A stretch of DNA of 64,000 bases from Acorus gramineus. Taxonomy: Eukaryota > Streptophyta > Magnoliopsida > Acorales > Acoraceae. Below the pieces are notes generated by a model that was not told the origin of the DNA, ran no database searches, and worked only from the letters and a program-made list of their open reading frames with translations. Below, in pieces: positions 47,401 through 58,519 of the stretch. Position numbers and translations under genes: made by a program. Where the stretch lies: NCBI GenBank assembly GCA_030737835.1, contig CM060847.1:12600704-12664703 (forward strand), written 5' to 3'. Within the stretch, counting starts at the first letter, position 1; the number at the start of each line of letters is the position of its first letter.

Positions 47401-47560
47401 CATGTCCAAACGACGATTTCAATGCTTCATAGATCTAAGCCGTCCAATACTCCAAACAAGGATGGTTCATTTGTAATTTATTTGATTGTCGAGGGTCGTT
47501 TGGCAAAGCAAAGCCCCTATCTTTGTTACTTCAGAGAAGGGGAGGGAGAGAGAGGGAGAG

Positions 47561-49897
47561 ATGGCGACGGGAGCTTATCGGCCTCTGTTTCTCTCCAATT
47601 TCAGCTTATCAAACCCTAAATCTCTCCCACTGAACAATCGGTTCTCTGTCTCCGACCGATCCCGATATCCATCTCTTCCGAAGCACAGAATCTCCACTTC
47701 CAATCCGACGCTCTACGTCCCTCGTAGCGGTTTCACTCCGAGGTTGCTAGGAAGAAAATTAGGGTTCACGCTTCGCGCCTCCTCGAATGAGTCTGACAGC
47801 GTCGACGAGGCAGAGGCGGCGGCGGAGGCGGAGGCGAAGGGGCAGAGCACGATGCCGGAGAGGTTCCGGTACCTGCTGAAAGAAGCCCCCGATCGCCCAG
47901 TGAGGTGGCCTTGGTTGATCCGTAATTATCGATTCCTTTGCTTTCTCTCTTTTTTTGTGATCTTGTTCGTTTTAGGGTTTATGTAGGGTTTTCATTTTTG
48001 TTTCTTTTGGTGGTCGGTAGAAGATATAGAGATCAAAGACTTCGTTTTTTTTTTTTTTTACTATGTTGGTTGGTGTTTCTTATTCAGTGCATCAGCTTTC
48101 GTGCAATGTGAAACAAAAAAAAGACATCAATCTCTTCCGTTAACAAAAAGGAGTGGGTATCCAAATCATTCCCAATGATTGGTTTGAAAAGAGAAACTTG
48201 TCAGTGAAAATGAGTTCATAGTTCAAAGTTGGAAATGGAGTGTAGAAGGATTATTAGAACAGTGGAATTACCAGTTGCAACATGAAGTTTTGATTTATTC
48301 TGAAAACTAATTTAAACTATATCTATTGAATTGGGTAACTAAAACGCTGCCAAAATGTAGTTTCAGGAGAAACTTGTTAGTGAAAAGGGTTGAGAGATCA
48401 CAGTTAAGCGTAGGAAATTTGAGTGAAGAAGGATTAGTTGAACATTGGAATTACCCAGTTGCAAAACGAAGTTGTGAATTCACAAAACAAGAGAAAAAAA
48501 AATTACTGATTGGATAATTAAAACATTGCCAAAAGTAGTTTGTGGAGAAACTTGTTAGTGAAGAGGGTTGGTGGTTCACAGTTAAGAGTGGGAAATTTGA
48601 GTGCGGATTACCCAGTTGCAAAATGAAATTGTGATTTATTTCACAAAACAAGAGAAATAAGAAATAAAATTAAACTAGAACACCACTTAAAAGTAGTTTC
48701 AGGAGGAACATTTTAGTGAAAACGCGTGATGGTTAACAGTTAAACATGCTGGTGGAAATGAGTGATGGTTCAAAGTTAAAGAGTAGGAAATTTGAGTGTA
48801 GAATGAATGCCAGAATATTGTGACTACCCCAGTAGCAAAATGGATTATAGCTTTACGAGGAAAGGCGAAGAGTTGAACTTAAATTGATGCTTCAGTAACG
48901 TTTATTCAGGTTCTGACTTCTGAAGAAATCAGATGCCATCTATATCCTTCGTGGAGATGTGTATATATTCACCAGGCCGATCAATATAACCAATAGTTTA
49001 GGCAGGCACATAATTGTCATTTCTTCAGATCAGTTCATGCTTTCTGAACAGCAACTCATCTTGCTTTTTCTTTCTTATGTAGCTATGCCCAACAAATTTG
49101 ACATTTTTCATGTCTGATATTTACTTAAGAAAATGCACATTTATAATCTCAAGCACCTTCAGTCCTTCAACATTATTATGACTTTCCCCTTCCATGTTGC
49201 AGCTGTAGTTTTTCTCGTTTATGCATGGAGATCAGTCTTGTGGGAGCTCTCAAACTGGAAAAAAGTGTTCTTCGCCCTCATCGGTTACTTGGGTTATCTT
49301 GCGAAGCTTGGACTGGCATTTATTTACCAATTCATCGGTGACCCAATTACCACTTTTATAGCTTGCATTGAGTTCTTCCTCTACTCGCTCCGATCATTCT
49401 ACGCCGGCATAGTAGCATTTGCTCCCGTCAACGAGTTAACCATCCTCATCATCTTAACATCATCCGTGTTGGCCATCGCAGAAGCTGTCGTTCCAAATGC
49501 CATGAACAATCAGCATCAATTATTCACTCTGGCTGGCTTGATCGGGCTTGGTGCGGTGAAGGGGGTCATTACTGAACTATTCTTCTGGGTGTTTATGGTG
49601 GGTTTGTTTTGTTATTCGAGGTTTGCGAAGAAGAGGGACTTGGTTTCGGCTGCGCTTCCATCCGTAGCTGCTGTTGTTGCGGTTGGAGAGCCTTGGGTGA
49701 GGGCTTTGGTCATGGTTGCTTATCTTGGTATTGCTATTGTTCAGCACTCCAAGTTGGCTTTGAAGGGAGCTGGAGATGATGGTGGTGTTGTGGAGAGGGA
49801 AATTCCATTGCCTTTGCTGCTTGTGGGTGTTTCAATTGGAATTCATGTTGCTGCGAAATGGATCAGATATCGGCACTTGACGTGGATGATAGCCTGA
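47561..49897 (+). CDS. Chloroplast-targeted multi-pass membrane protein (EMB1923-like?)
   Basis: Two exons, 47561-47921 and 49203-49897, phase 1 at the junction, 351 residues. The N-terminus (MATGAYRPLFLSNFSLSNPK, Ser/Arg-rich, low acidic) is a good plastid transit peptide, with a likely cut near TLRASSNES. An acidic spacer (DEAEAAAEAEAKG) follows, then the conserved-looking ERFRYLLKEAPDRPVRWPWL, and in exon 2 five to seven hydrophobic segments (VVFLVYAWRSVLW, VFFALIGYLGYLAKLGLAF, LTILIILTSSVLAIAEAVV, AGLIGLGAVKGVITELFFWV and more). It resembles the plant protein EMB1923 (named for an embryo-lethal mutant); that name is from memory and tentative. I chose the ATG at 47561 because the transit peptide begins there; longer readings run into the GA-rich leader. 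Confidence 0.78.
48195..48850 (+). repeat. Intronic tandem repeat, about 170-bp unit, four degenerate copies
   Basis: Inside the single intron of the plastid membrane protein gene. Each unit has the series GAGAAACTTGTTAGTGAAAA, a GTTCACAGTTAA-like box, GGAAATTTGAGTG, GAATTACCCAGTTGCAAAA and ATTCACAAAACAAGAGAAA. Units begin at about 48195, 48367, 48545 and 48702, with a half unit near 48750. Confidence 0.75.
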
Positions 49898-51480
49898 TTG
49901 ACACATGGAGTGTTGTTCTTTGTTGTGTGTGTGATGTTTTCCCACATTTTGGTTGAAGGAGCTTGGCATGGATCTTTTCATGGAGGAACTTTTTGTGGGA
50001 TGAAATTTTGGAGATCTTCTCTTGTGAGAGTGGGCTAAATTGAGGGAGCTTGAAATTGTCAAGCAAGTGTGTGTTATGATGCACTGTTGTCCCCCTTTTA
50101 TCTATATGTTGCATGTAAACTTTTTCTACTGGTGTACTGTAGTACATGAACTCAATTTCAGACTTTGAGGTGAGCTGGTTTATGAGAATGGTGATTCAAG
50201 GGAAAGCTTTGTCAACTATTGTTCAGTTATCCACAAATTCCAATTCTTTCCATGTTGAGATCTAAAATACAGCAAAAAAAAAAAAATACATATTGGCCTT
50301 TGCATATGGATCAGGAGTACAAATTGGGTGGGTTGAACTAGAACTTACTCAAATTTTTGGATTGTTTTGAATAGAAATTAATGTGAGTATGTTTAACCAA
50401 ACTCTGACTTTGGGATGAGTTTGGATCGAGATTATAATGATGAGCTCAACTGACGCATGAGAGTGATCTGGTAACTCATAAAATTAGTCGGATTTAATTT
50501 GTGAAATGGACTATGTATCATTTAATTTGTTTTCATCTTGATATTTTCAATTTTATTTCTCTCTTTTTGGCACCTTCCTGCTATTCTCATTTTACATAAT
50601 TATATATCCTTCATCCAGAAGCTAACTATTCTTACTGAGTAGTTCAAATTGTTTGGAATAGCATCATCTTAGAAATCAAATCTTAGGCCTTGTTTGTTTG
50701 GATCCACGGTGAAAGGCGATGGAAGTGAGTACGGTCATGGATCCAAAAATATTTTAGGCGTTTGCATTTACATGGTTCACACTTCACATAGTATTCCTAG
50801 ACTAATTTTTTTTTAATCCATTTGAGAAGTCACGGAACAATGATTCACTAAAATAGATCGTGGTCCCAAATGAACCCATAATTTCAAACAACACCATCTT
50901 CTTATATTCTGGTTCAGAATCCGATCCATTTTACAGTCCTAATTGTAGATCGCGCATATTTATATTTTTAATGAATCATATTCTTTATCTAAAAGGTATG
51001 TATTTTTTATAAAATGTAAAATATATAATTTAATAAATTAAATGATATTATTTTATAAAAAATGTAAAAATCTTTAAGGTGATATATATCTTGAGATATA
51101 TAAAACTGTATTTATAATAGTAAAAAAAATTAAGTATAACAAAAAAATTTTCGAATCAAATTTGATCCGTATCATACATCTTTGGGCTCCAAACCAGCCC
51201 AACCTAACACCAAGTGAGAGAGAGAAAAACAAAATAAAGGCTCATGTTAACTCATAGAAAATGGACACTAATTTGACAAATAATAAAAATCGAATACAAA
51301 ATAATTATAAAAATAAATGAATAAAATAATATCATAAACAAATAATAATCAGAATAAATTGTGAGGAGTATGAATTTTTAATTTTTAAAATTAAAACAAT
51401 TTATTATTAAAGCCCTCGTCCTCGTGTTTCCATAACCCTTTATGAGCACCATAAAATAGAGGAGGAGAACCCCTCTTCAC
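49898..51480. other. Intergenic region
   Basis: 3' flank, then AT-rich sequence. 50690-50880 has MITE-like wording (CTTGTTTGTTTGGATCC; GGTCCCAAATGAACCC) without clean ends. No gene seen. Confidence 0.45.
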
Positions 51481-51732
51481 TTCGCCTAAGCTGTTCTAGT
51501 GTAAAAAATTTCGAAATCTAGGGTTTAGGGTTTTCGATATCTTTTCTCTGTATAATCCCCTTTTCATTTTTCCTTTCAAACATTTTTTCACATGCACGGT
51601 TCCGGGCCTCCACCGACTGAGCGGTGAGGATTGGAAGCCCCAAAAAAATCCCGTGCGAGATCCGATCGCCGTCCGGCGTTGCAGATCACGTCGATCTCTT
51701 CCACGGCTGCTTCTGTGTCAAAGCGACGGCAA

Positions 51733-51768
<36 letters not shown>

Positions 51769-52200
51769 TCATCGCATCCTTTTAGATATTGATTTCTCCA
51801 TTTTTGTTATATGGATCTGTTTTGGCAAAAAATTGCTATGATTACAGATCATTCGCGCTTCTGAGAGCATTTTATGAAGTATAAGTGGAATCACTGGTTG
51901 AATTTCTTGATATGAGCTGACTGTATAAATTTATGATTTTTTTAATTGTGTTTCTTGATTATTTCTTGTTCTTATGTTTTGGTTATTAAGAAATTGTTGG
52001 TGGATCATGTCAGTGATGATGTATTCATCTGATTGAGGTGTAGCCTAACCAAGACCCTGTTTAAGGGAGAACCTACTTGGGAAATGGGAAGGTACACTTA
52101 TATGAGATTAATGGATACAGATGAGGCGTTTAAAATTCCATCTTATCTTTGTAATCACTGATGAATTTACTATAGTTTATAATCATAAGCTATAGTTTAA

Positions 52201-52416
52201 AGGGAAAAATTCAAATAACCTCCTGTAAATTGACCGGAATCCATATAACCCCATAACCCCTAAGTAGGATTGTGTCTTCAGTCAGGGTTAACCAAACAGA
52301 ATATTTATTATCTGTGAACGAAATTTTACCTCAGGGGGTTATATGGATTTATATATATGTTTTCAAGGGATTATATGGACTTCAAGAAAAGTCATGGGGT
52401 TATATGGATTTTTCCC
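52201..52416. mobile_element. MITE, 216 bp, with 'ATCCATATAACC' subterminal repeats
   Basis: The left end AGGGAAAAATTCAAATAACC and the right end as reverse complement GGGAAAAATCCATATAACC match at 17-18 of about 20 bases. Flanks TAGTTTAA (52193-52200) and TAGTTTAT (52417-52424) give a 7-8 base target duplication, which fits hAT. The GGGGTTATATGGATTT motif repeats inward on the right arm. Confidence 0.7.
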
Positions 52417-52561
52417 TAGTTTATAAAGCATACTTTGTTGGGATGAGATTGTTTTTGTGCATGAATGCTTGCTATGTTATTTAATTCTATTATTGTATAC
52501 ATTTTTTTGTTTTTTGAGTGTGCTCTTATGTTTTGTATGATTTGATGAAAGCCCATCTTTT

Positions 52562-52758
52562 TTCTTTTTTTTTTTGATATTGGAGGGACTCCTCGTGGCT
52601 GGCCTTACGGTCGAGCTGGGAAGACTACCTTTGCCTGTTTACCCCCGTCCCACCGAAAATTCTTTTGAATAATTGTCAACAAACAAGTGGGTAAGTCAGC
52701 CCCAAGACTCGAACCCAAGACCTACCCTTAACACAGGTAAGCTCTGAACCGTTGTGTT
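52562..52758 (-). mobile_element. Full-length tRNA-derived SINE, 197 bp
   Basis: Bounded by a perfect 17-base target duplication ATGAAAGCCCATCTTTT (52545-52561 and 52759-52775). On the minus strand it begins AACACAACGGTTCAGAGC, has a B box GGGTTCGAGTC, a unique body, and ends in an A-rich tail (the plus strand shows TTTCTTTTTTTTTTT at the left end). All parts of a pol III SINE are present and the long perfect duplication implies recent insertion. Confidence 0.85.
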
Positions 52759-53106
52759 ATGAAAGCCCATCTTTTGTTATAATGAAATTGTTCTGTGTTG
52801 TTTCATCACCGAGTTACTCATAAATGTCATTGTATTGCGCTTGTATTCTTCATGATTTATATAGAATGATTTGATTTTACCTGAACATGGAAGCTGATAA
52901 AGTTTGAAATTTTAGTGCTACCATCAGCTTTTTCTCTTCCTGCCTACATAAAATTGGAGTTGAATGTCAGTTCAAAATTTTCACCTCTTCATCCAATGGC
53001 CTGTCCCCCACATGCGGAGTGTTGGTTCATTTGGCTCACATAAATTGAATGTATCTTCTAGCATAAGAGGTTTTACTTGAAAAATCATAAAAAGTTTCCA
53101 TGGCTC

Positions 53107-53139
53107 ATCCCAAATGCAGTGTGTTACTGCATTTGGGAT
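53107..53139. repeat. Perfect 14-base hairpin
   Basis: ATCCCAAATGCAGT, loop GTGTT, then ACTGCATTTGGGAT. The flanks also hold a direct repeat (TCTAGCATAAGAGGTTTTAC and TCCAACATAAGAAGCTCGAC). Confidence 0.6.
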
Positions 53140-53866
53140 TACCTCTTCCAACATAAGAAGCTCGACTTGGAAAACACTTGACAACTATTTTAATGTATAA
53201 ATTTGCCAGCGTTCGAAAAGCTATGGAAACATAGTTTCTGAAAAGCTGAGTTTGGAATACGAAATTATGGGAATTTTTGTGTTCCAATCCCAGATCCAAA
53301 CACAACCTTACTTTCCTATTTGTCTGACTTTTTGCTGTGTCTTTCTTCCAGATGAATATCTATTCAGAATCTACTATGCTCGTCTTTGTGGTTGCTTTTT
53401 TTGAGTTTTAATACCCTCCCTGCAGCTTTTATGGTGGTGCATGGAGGATGCAAAACTCAGAGATTGGGTGCTGTCATCACACCTCTTTCTCAAATCTACT
53501 CTCTTTATGGTCTTTTATTCTATCACTGATGGCTTTTTTGAAACATGGTTCTCTCTTCTTTTTTTTAGTATTTAACCATTGTCTACATCACTTGCTCTAT
53601 TGCATGTTGCATCCTTTTTGGTTTTTAATCTTTTGCAGGAATCATATATTGAGTCAGGATTGCAGTTAGAAGGTGAAATTGGAAGTGGAGTGAGTGTTGA
53701 CCTGTTGATACCTTCAATTATATCTGATCATCATCTGGTAAAGTGATCTTTGTTTTTGAGTTTTATGTTAAATCGTGGATGACATTTTGGGAATATATGA
53801 TAATCCTTCAGCCTATCACCCTTTTAAATATCTATCCATTCGAAGGCAAGGTTACTCAGTAACACT

Positions 53867-54506
53867 CATAGTTGTCTGGGCATCGTCTAGGCGCCGCCTA
53901 GGCGACTAGGCGGTCCAGATGGACCTAGGCTCGCCCGTCTAATAGCATGTTAATTAAGTACACGCGCCTGAGCATGTTAATTAAGTCACGCCTAGCCCGC
54001 CTTAGTCACGTCTAGCCCACCTTAATCACGCTTAGCCCGCCCAACCCCTCACCTAACCTAAAAAATAAAAGACAAAAAAAGCACAATCGAAAGATTGAAA
54101 CATCACCTATCTTGCCGGCCAATGGTGCAGCGAATTTTTCTGGTCCCAAGTGAGTCTCTATTGATTTTTTTGTCTCTCCTTTCTATCTCTTCTCAAAATT
54201 TTTGAACTCTCATCTCATTCTCTTTCAATCTTTTCTCCCTTTTCTCCTTCTTTAATGTCACTAGGGTTAGATTATATTAATTTTGTTGAAATAGACATGT
54301 ACCAATAAATTACATCCACGTGTTTTTATTTATAAATAGCATTCTTCATTTTAAGTAATATTCCTGAAAAAATTAAAAAATGAATAAGCAGATAAATAAC
54401 TTTAATATAATTATCAATTTAAATAATAAAATCTTAATTAAGCGTCGCCTAGGTAGCTAGGCGGTTGGCCACCGCCTAGGCTCGCCTAGCCGCCCAAACA
54501 ACTATG
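53867..54506. mobile_element. hAT-like MITE, 640 bp, rich in GCCTAGGCG motifs
   Basis: Perfect 8-base target duplication GTAACACT (53859-53866 and 54507-54514). Left end CATAGTTGTCTGGGCATCG; right end as reverse complement CATAGTTGTTTGGGCGGC. Both subterminal regions are packed with palindromic CCTAGG and GCCTAGGCG motifs, and the interior with CACGCCTAGCCCGCC-type direct repeats. No coding content. Confidence 0.82.
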
Positions 54507-55183
54507 GTAACACTATTGATGGGTGGTTTTTTTTCATTGTAGTCATGGTGTAAGCTTTCACTTCATGCCATGCCATGCCATCTACAAACTAAAGAGTAAT
54601 TACAAATAATCGGAGTAAGTGAAAGAGTTCTGTAGTATCACATAAAATTATTAAACATTTGATTTGAGTAGGAGTGGATGTTCTAACTTCTAATGTGGAT
54701 CCATCACTTAGCTTTCTTGATAAAAAGTGGCAGGCATCTCTAATCAATACATTAGCTGTCACATGTAATAAGCGCATCATTTTTTGTTAGCTTTCCTAGT
54801 GAAAAGTGACAGGTATCTTTAATCAATACAGGTATCTTTCTTGATGAAAAGTGATGGGTATATTTTTATAAAAGATAAAGTACATGCTCATATTAAATAA
54901 AAAAATGTTAGCTCATACTCATTTTAATTTATAAACTCATTTACATTTGTTAGCTATTGTCCTTACTCATGAATGTATATACATTGTTAGAAAAAAAAAT
55001 TTAAACATTGTAAAATTGATTTCATACAATTTATTGAAGTATGTATTTTATTTTTATAAAAATATATATCTAATTAAATATATTATTTTTTAAAAAATAA
55101 AAAGGTTGTGAACTGTATTTGGGATTGGAAACGTGTTAAGTTTAACGTTTGACTTTTTTGCTTTTTAAATCTTTTTAGGAGAA
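54507..55183. other. AT-rich intergenic region
   Basis: No gene. A short motif GAAAAGTG(A/G)CAGG(T/C)ATCT recurs three times (54724, 54800, 54846). Confidence 0.45.
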
Positions 55184-55192
55184 TAATAAATA

Positions 55193-56716
55193 GGGTCTTG
55201 CTACATGGACCCTAAAATTTGAGCCCCATTGATAAGCCCCAATAGATGTCATTAATTTATTGGTTCCTCTTTAATTTTTTTTAAAGATAAAAAGTGCAGA
55301 GACAATACCATCCTTCCTTTATATTTGAATTTTTCATTATAAAAAACAATCCCTCATTAATTGGGATTAAATAACCGCCTCTAGTACTCTTTTTTGAAAA
55401 AAAAAAATTTTTATTCTTATAAGGTATCCACTACTTCAAAAATTCATTTCGGTCGGCCTTCTCATCTCCGGCGATCGACATCACTACCTTTGGATTGCTC
55501 TCGTCGCCCTCTATCATATGAGAGGTGGATCGGCTACCTTTCAAGTACTCCTCCGACCTCCATCTCCTCCAACCTCTACCTCCATTTTTTTTCAGATACA
55601 GCTACAAATGAATATATTAGACTTTCATATACAGATTAGTATATTCACATGAAACAATTATATTCTACCTGTTAATGAAGCATTGCTTAGATGATTAATA
55701 AAAATATTTAAATATACATGATAAAACAATTAAATATTATTCAGATACACATTAATCAAATCCATTAAAACAAAAATAACAAACAACAAATTGAGCTGGG
55801 TAAATAATTCAGATACACGTGTATCTGAAATCTGAAATAACAACTTTACATTAGATACAAGTGTATCTGAAATCTGAATGAGTTTAAAAATGAAACAATT
55901 ATGGTTTATATACTAATGAGACATTGTATAGATGATTAATAAAAGTCTTTAAATATAGATGTCAAAAAATAATTAAATATTATTCAGATACACATTAATC
56001 AAATCCATCAAAAGAAAAATAACAAACAACAAATTGGGGTGGATAAATAATTAAGATACACATGTATCTGGAATCTGAATTAGCAACTTTACAGTAGATA
56101 ACAATGTATCTTGAATCTAAATAAGTTAAATAATGATCATGCAAGGTTAAAAATATACTGAACGACTCAATATGCATACTTATACACATACACAACAACA
56201 AAAACGATTATACAAATCGTATTTATTCAGATCTCAAAAATTGTACTGAATAATATTATGCAAGGCTAAAAATTCAGATACAGTGGCAATGTATCTGAAT
56301 TTAAATTAAATTCGATCTAAAAAATGTATTGATAATTCAAAGATGAATGTAAAATCAGAATAATATGTTTTATTCAGATTGAAAAACTTAACCTGAATGG
56401 ATCGTCATTGTTTGCACCACAATCAGATTGCAAATAAAAAAAAATTACTAGAGTAATTATAATCTTCTCCTCCAATCCCCATCAAAACTGAATTCGATAT
56501 TTTTTTCACATATCAATCTGAATAAAAAAAATGTAAATCTTATTTTTTGGTATTCAATTGAATTAATTACTTTAAAAAGAGATCTCGAGATTTAAGGAAT
56601 CGGTTATGGAAAAAACTTTTCCATTTAGATAGGAAGGGTAAAGTGAGTAATTCAATCTTATCACCTCATAAGGCTTGAGATGGGGTTTATCAATTGGGGC
56701 TTATAAATCATTATTG
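55193..56716. mobile_element. Possible 1.5-kb MULE-like non-autonomous element
   Basis: Flanked by TAATAAATA on both sides (55184-55192 and 56717-56725), a possible 9-base duplication. Near the ends the inverted pair CCCCATTGATAAGCCCCAAT and (reverse complement of the right end) AGCCCCAATTGATAAACCCC is clear. The extreme termini do not match, so the borders are tentative. Inside are a GC-rich fragment (55440-55600, codon-like but broken) and two copies of a 240-base unit (about 55740 and 55983) with AGATACACRTGTATCTG palindromes. Confidence 0.42.
55808..55829. repeat. Perfect 22-base palindrome centred on CACGTG
   Basis: The core CAGATACACGTGTATCTG is self-complementary, with TT and AA outside extending it to 22 bases. 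A second, slightly broken copy is at 56051-56070 (AGATACACATGTATCTG), one 240-base unit later. Confidence 0.8.
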
Positions 56717-57149
56717 TAATAAATATAGTCAAGTGTACATCCCTGTCTATAGTTTTCACTGCTTTTCTATTTATAGAAAATATATGCTTATCTATTGAAG
56801 AGTATATTGTTATAAAAAGTAAAATATATATATTGAGATGTAAAGGTGTATTTTTTTTCTTTTAAAAAAATGATTTTCTTAAATATTTTTATACATTGCA
56901 ATAGTGTAGTATATGTTATGTTATTGTGTTCACTTTTGAATTATAGACAGGGATGCAGGGAAACTGACTGATTGAGTGTATACTGAGTGTATTGACCTTA
57001 TTTTTCTTTTATTTGAAAAGAATGTTATTAATGGGCTGTATGGACTTTGTAACCCAAGGATCGGCCCTTTTGTGATCTGAATAGTTGATATCTATATTAA
57101 TGTAGTCTCCATTGCAGCCTGAGTTGTAGCTTATCTTATTTTTTTATAT

Positions 57150-57340
57150 ATATAAAGTTATATACTTAATTTTTGAAGTGCATGTTATTACATGAAATGA
57201 AGTATATGTTAAGTTACATTAATATATTTTTTTTCAATGTGAAAAAATGAAAAAAATAAATTGTAATATGTATTATGATAGTACAATATATATTACATTA
57301 TCATAGTGTACGGACCTTAAAATGAGTTGCAAGCTGCGTG
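57150..57340 (+). repeat. Dispersed repeat (copy of the 42650 family)
   Basis: TTTGAAGTGCATGTTATTAC, ATGAAATGAAGTATATG, GAAAAAATGAAAAAA and TTATGATAGTACAATATAT occur in the same order as at 42650-42890. Part of the series also appears at 56780-56970. Confidence 0.5.
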
Positions 57341-57833
57341 CATCAGCACTCTATCCTTTAATATATGATGTTCATTCTTTTCCACAAACTTCTCTCATAA
57401 TTGAGACAAAGTCACAAATTTTAGTTGCTCAACCCATGCTCTCTACCCTTCAAAACAACACCAAAGATTAAACCCTGTAGCCCACACGCACACACGAAAT
57501 GTTGAGTGTTTTTGCAATGATGGTTTTTAAAGGGGGTATATTGGTAAAAATAAAATATAGCAAGGTTATATATATACAAAAAAAAACAATTTTTCAGAGT
57601 TTATATGGGAGTAAATAAGTAATTTCATCTAGTAGGATTAACAAACTAATCATGGTTCACACTGGATAGAAGGATATGCTTGTACTACTTTAAATATTAG
57701 GAGAGTATATTTGTAATCAAAGATATAAGAGTGATAATTCTGGAAAAGCAGTTTTTACTAGGGCTATATATGTAAAGAAAAAAACCCGTACTGTTATACA
57801 TATAAAACTATTTACATGTGTAAGAGCATCTCT

Positions 57834-58217
57834 AATGTATATGTTAGCTAAACGAGATGTTAAAGTATCATGTCAGCACTTTATATATCTATTATACACT
57901 TATTTATTATATTCTTATTTAATTGGTTATTGTTGTTCTAATGGACTAGTTAAATAAACTAGCTAAACTAAAAGTGGGTCTCATCTCTTTACTCACTCAA
58001 TCATTCAAATGTATTTTTTTTTTTTTTAAGGAGAACTATCACGTGGGGCTCATATTTGGTTAGCTAAAACATTAGCTACAGTTAGCATGAAAGATAACAT
58101 CTGACACGTGGGGTTCATATTTAGCTTCTTCTTAACATCTTCATTGGAGTAACATTTTTACATGTTATATAAAATATGATACTATCATGTTGGTTAACAT
58201 ATCCATTGAAGATGCTC
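57834..58217. mobile_element. Harbinger/Tourist-like MITE, 384 bp
   Basis: The left end GAGCATCTCTAATG and the right end as reverse complement GAGCATCTTCAATG are flanked by TAA on both sides (57831-57833, 58218-58220). A decayed copy lies at 14552-14946. A CACGTG G-box core in a GACACGTGGGG context is kept at 58105-58110 in both copies. Confidence 0.75.
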
Positions 58218-58519
58218 TAAGTACATCATTTGAGCATCCAATCAACAATTCCGACAGTAACCAAAGATCCGAATAACTTTCCAAATTTAATCGGAGGGTC
58301 CGCAATCTCAGGAAACTCACATTTCTTGTTTGACAATTCACCTAAAAATAATGGATAGCTTTATCCCCAATCATGCTATTTGTTGTCCCTCTCAACCAAA
58401 AAAAATAAAACACAAAAAATCTATTTGATTTTAAAATTCATTAACCCCACTATCCACCCCTCCCCACCAGCCCAAAAACTAAGAAAGCTCTTCCCTACCA
58501 TCCGAGTCAAAATAAAAGA

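Larger units (their letters stand above)
51420..53760 (+). other. Possible transcribed locus with a promoter-like 5' end
   Basis: 51420-51780 is GC-balanced with a telo box (CTAGGGTTTAGGG near 51520), a GGAAGCCCC-type leader and a (CT)n run (51728-51765), as seen at promoters of growth-related plant genes. At 53640-53740 a T-rich tract and TTTTGCAG precede the codon-like stretch ESYIESGLQLEGEIGSGVSV DLLIPSIISDHHL, ending at CTG|GTAAAG. I could not link these into a gene. The interval also holds a MITE and a SINE. It may be a non-coding transcript or a truncated gene. Confidence 0.28.

Noticed and set aside
52010-52035. C/D snoRNA candidate (GTGATGAT followed by CTGA)
   Set aside because: No terminal stem and no second D box at a suitable distance.
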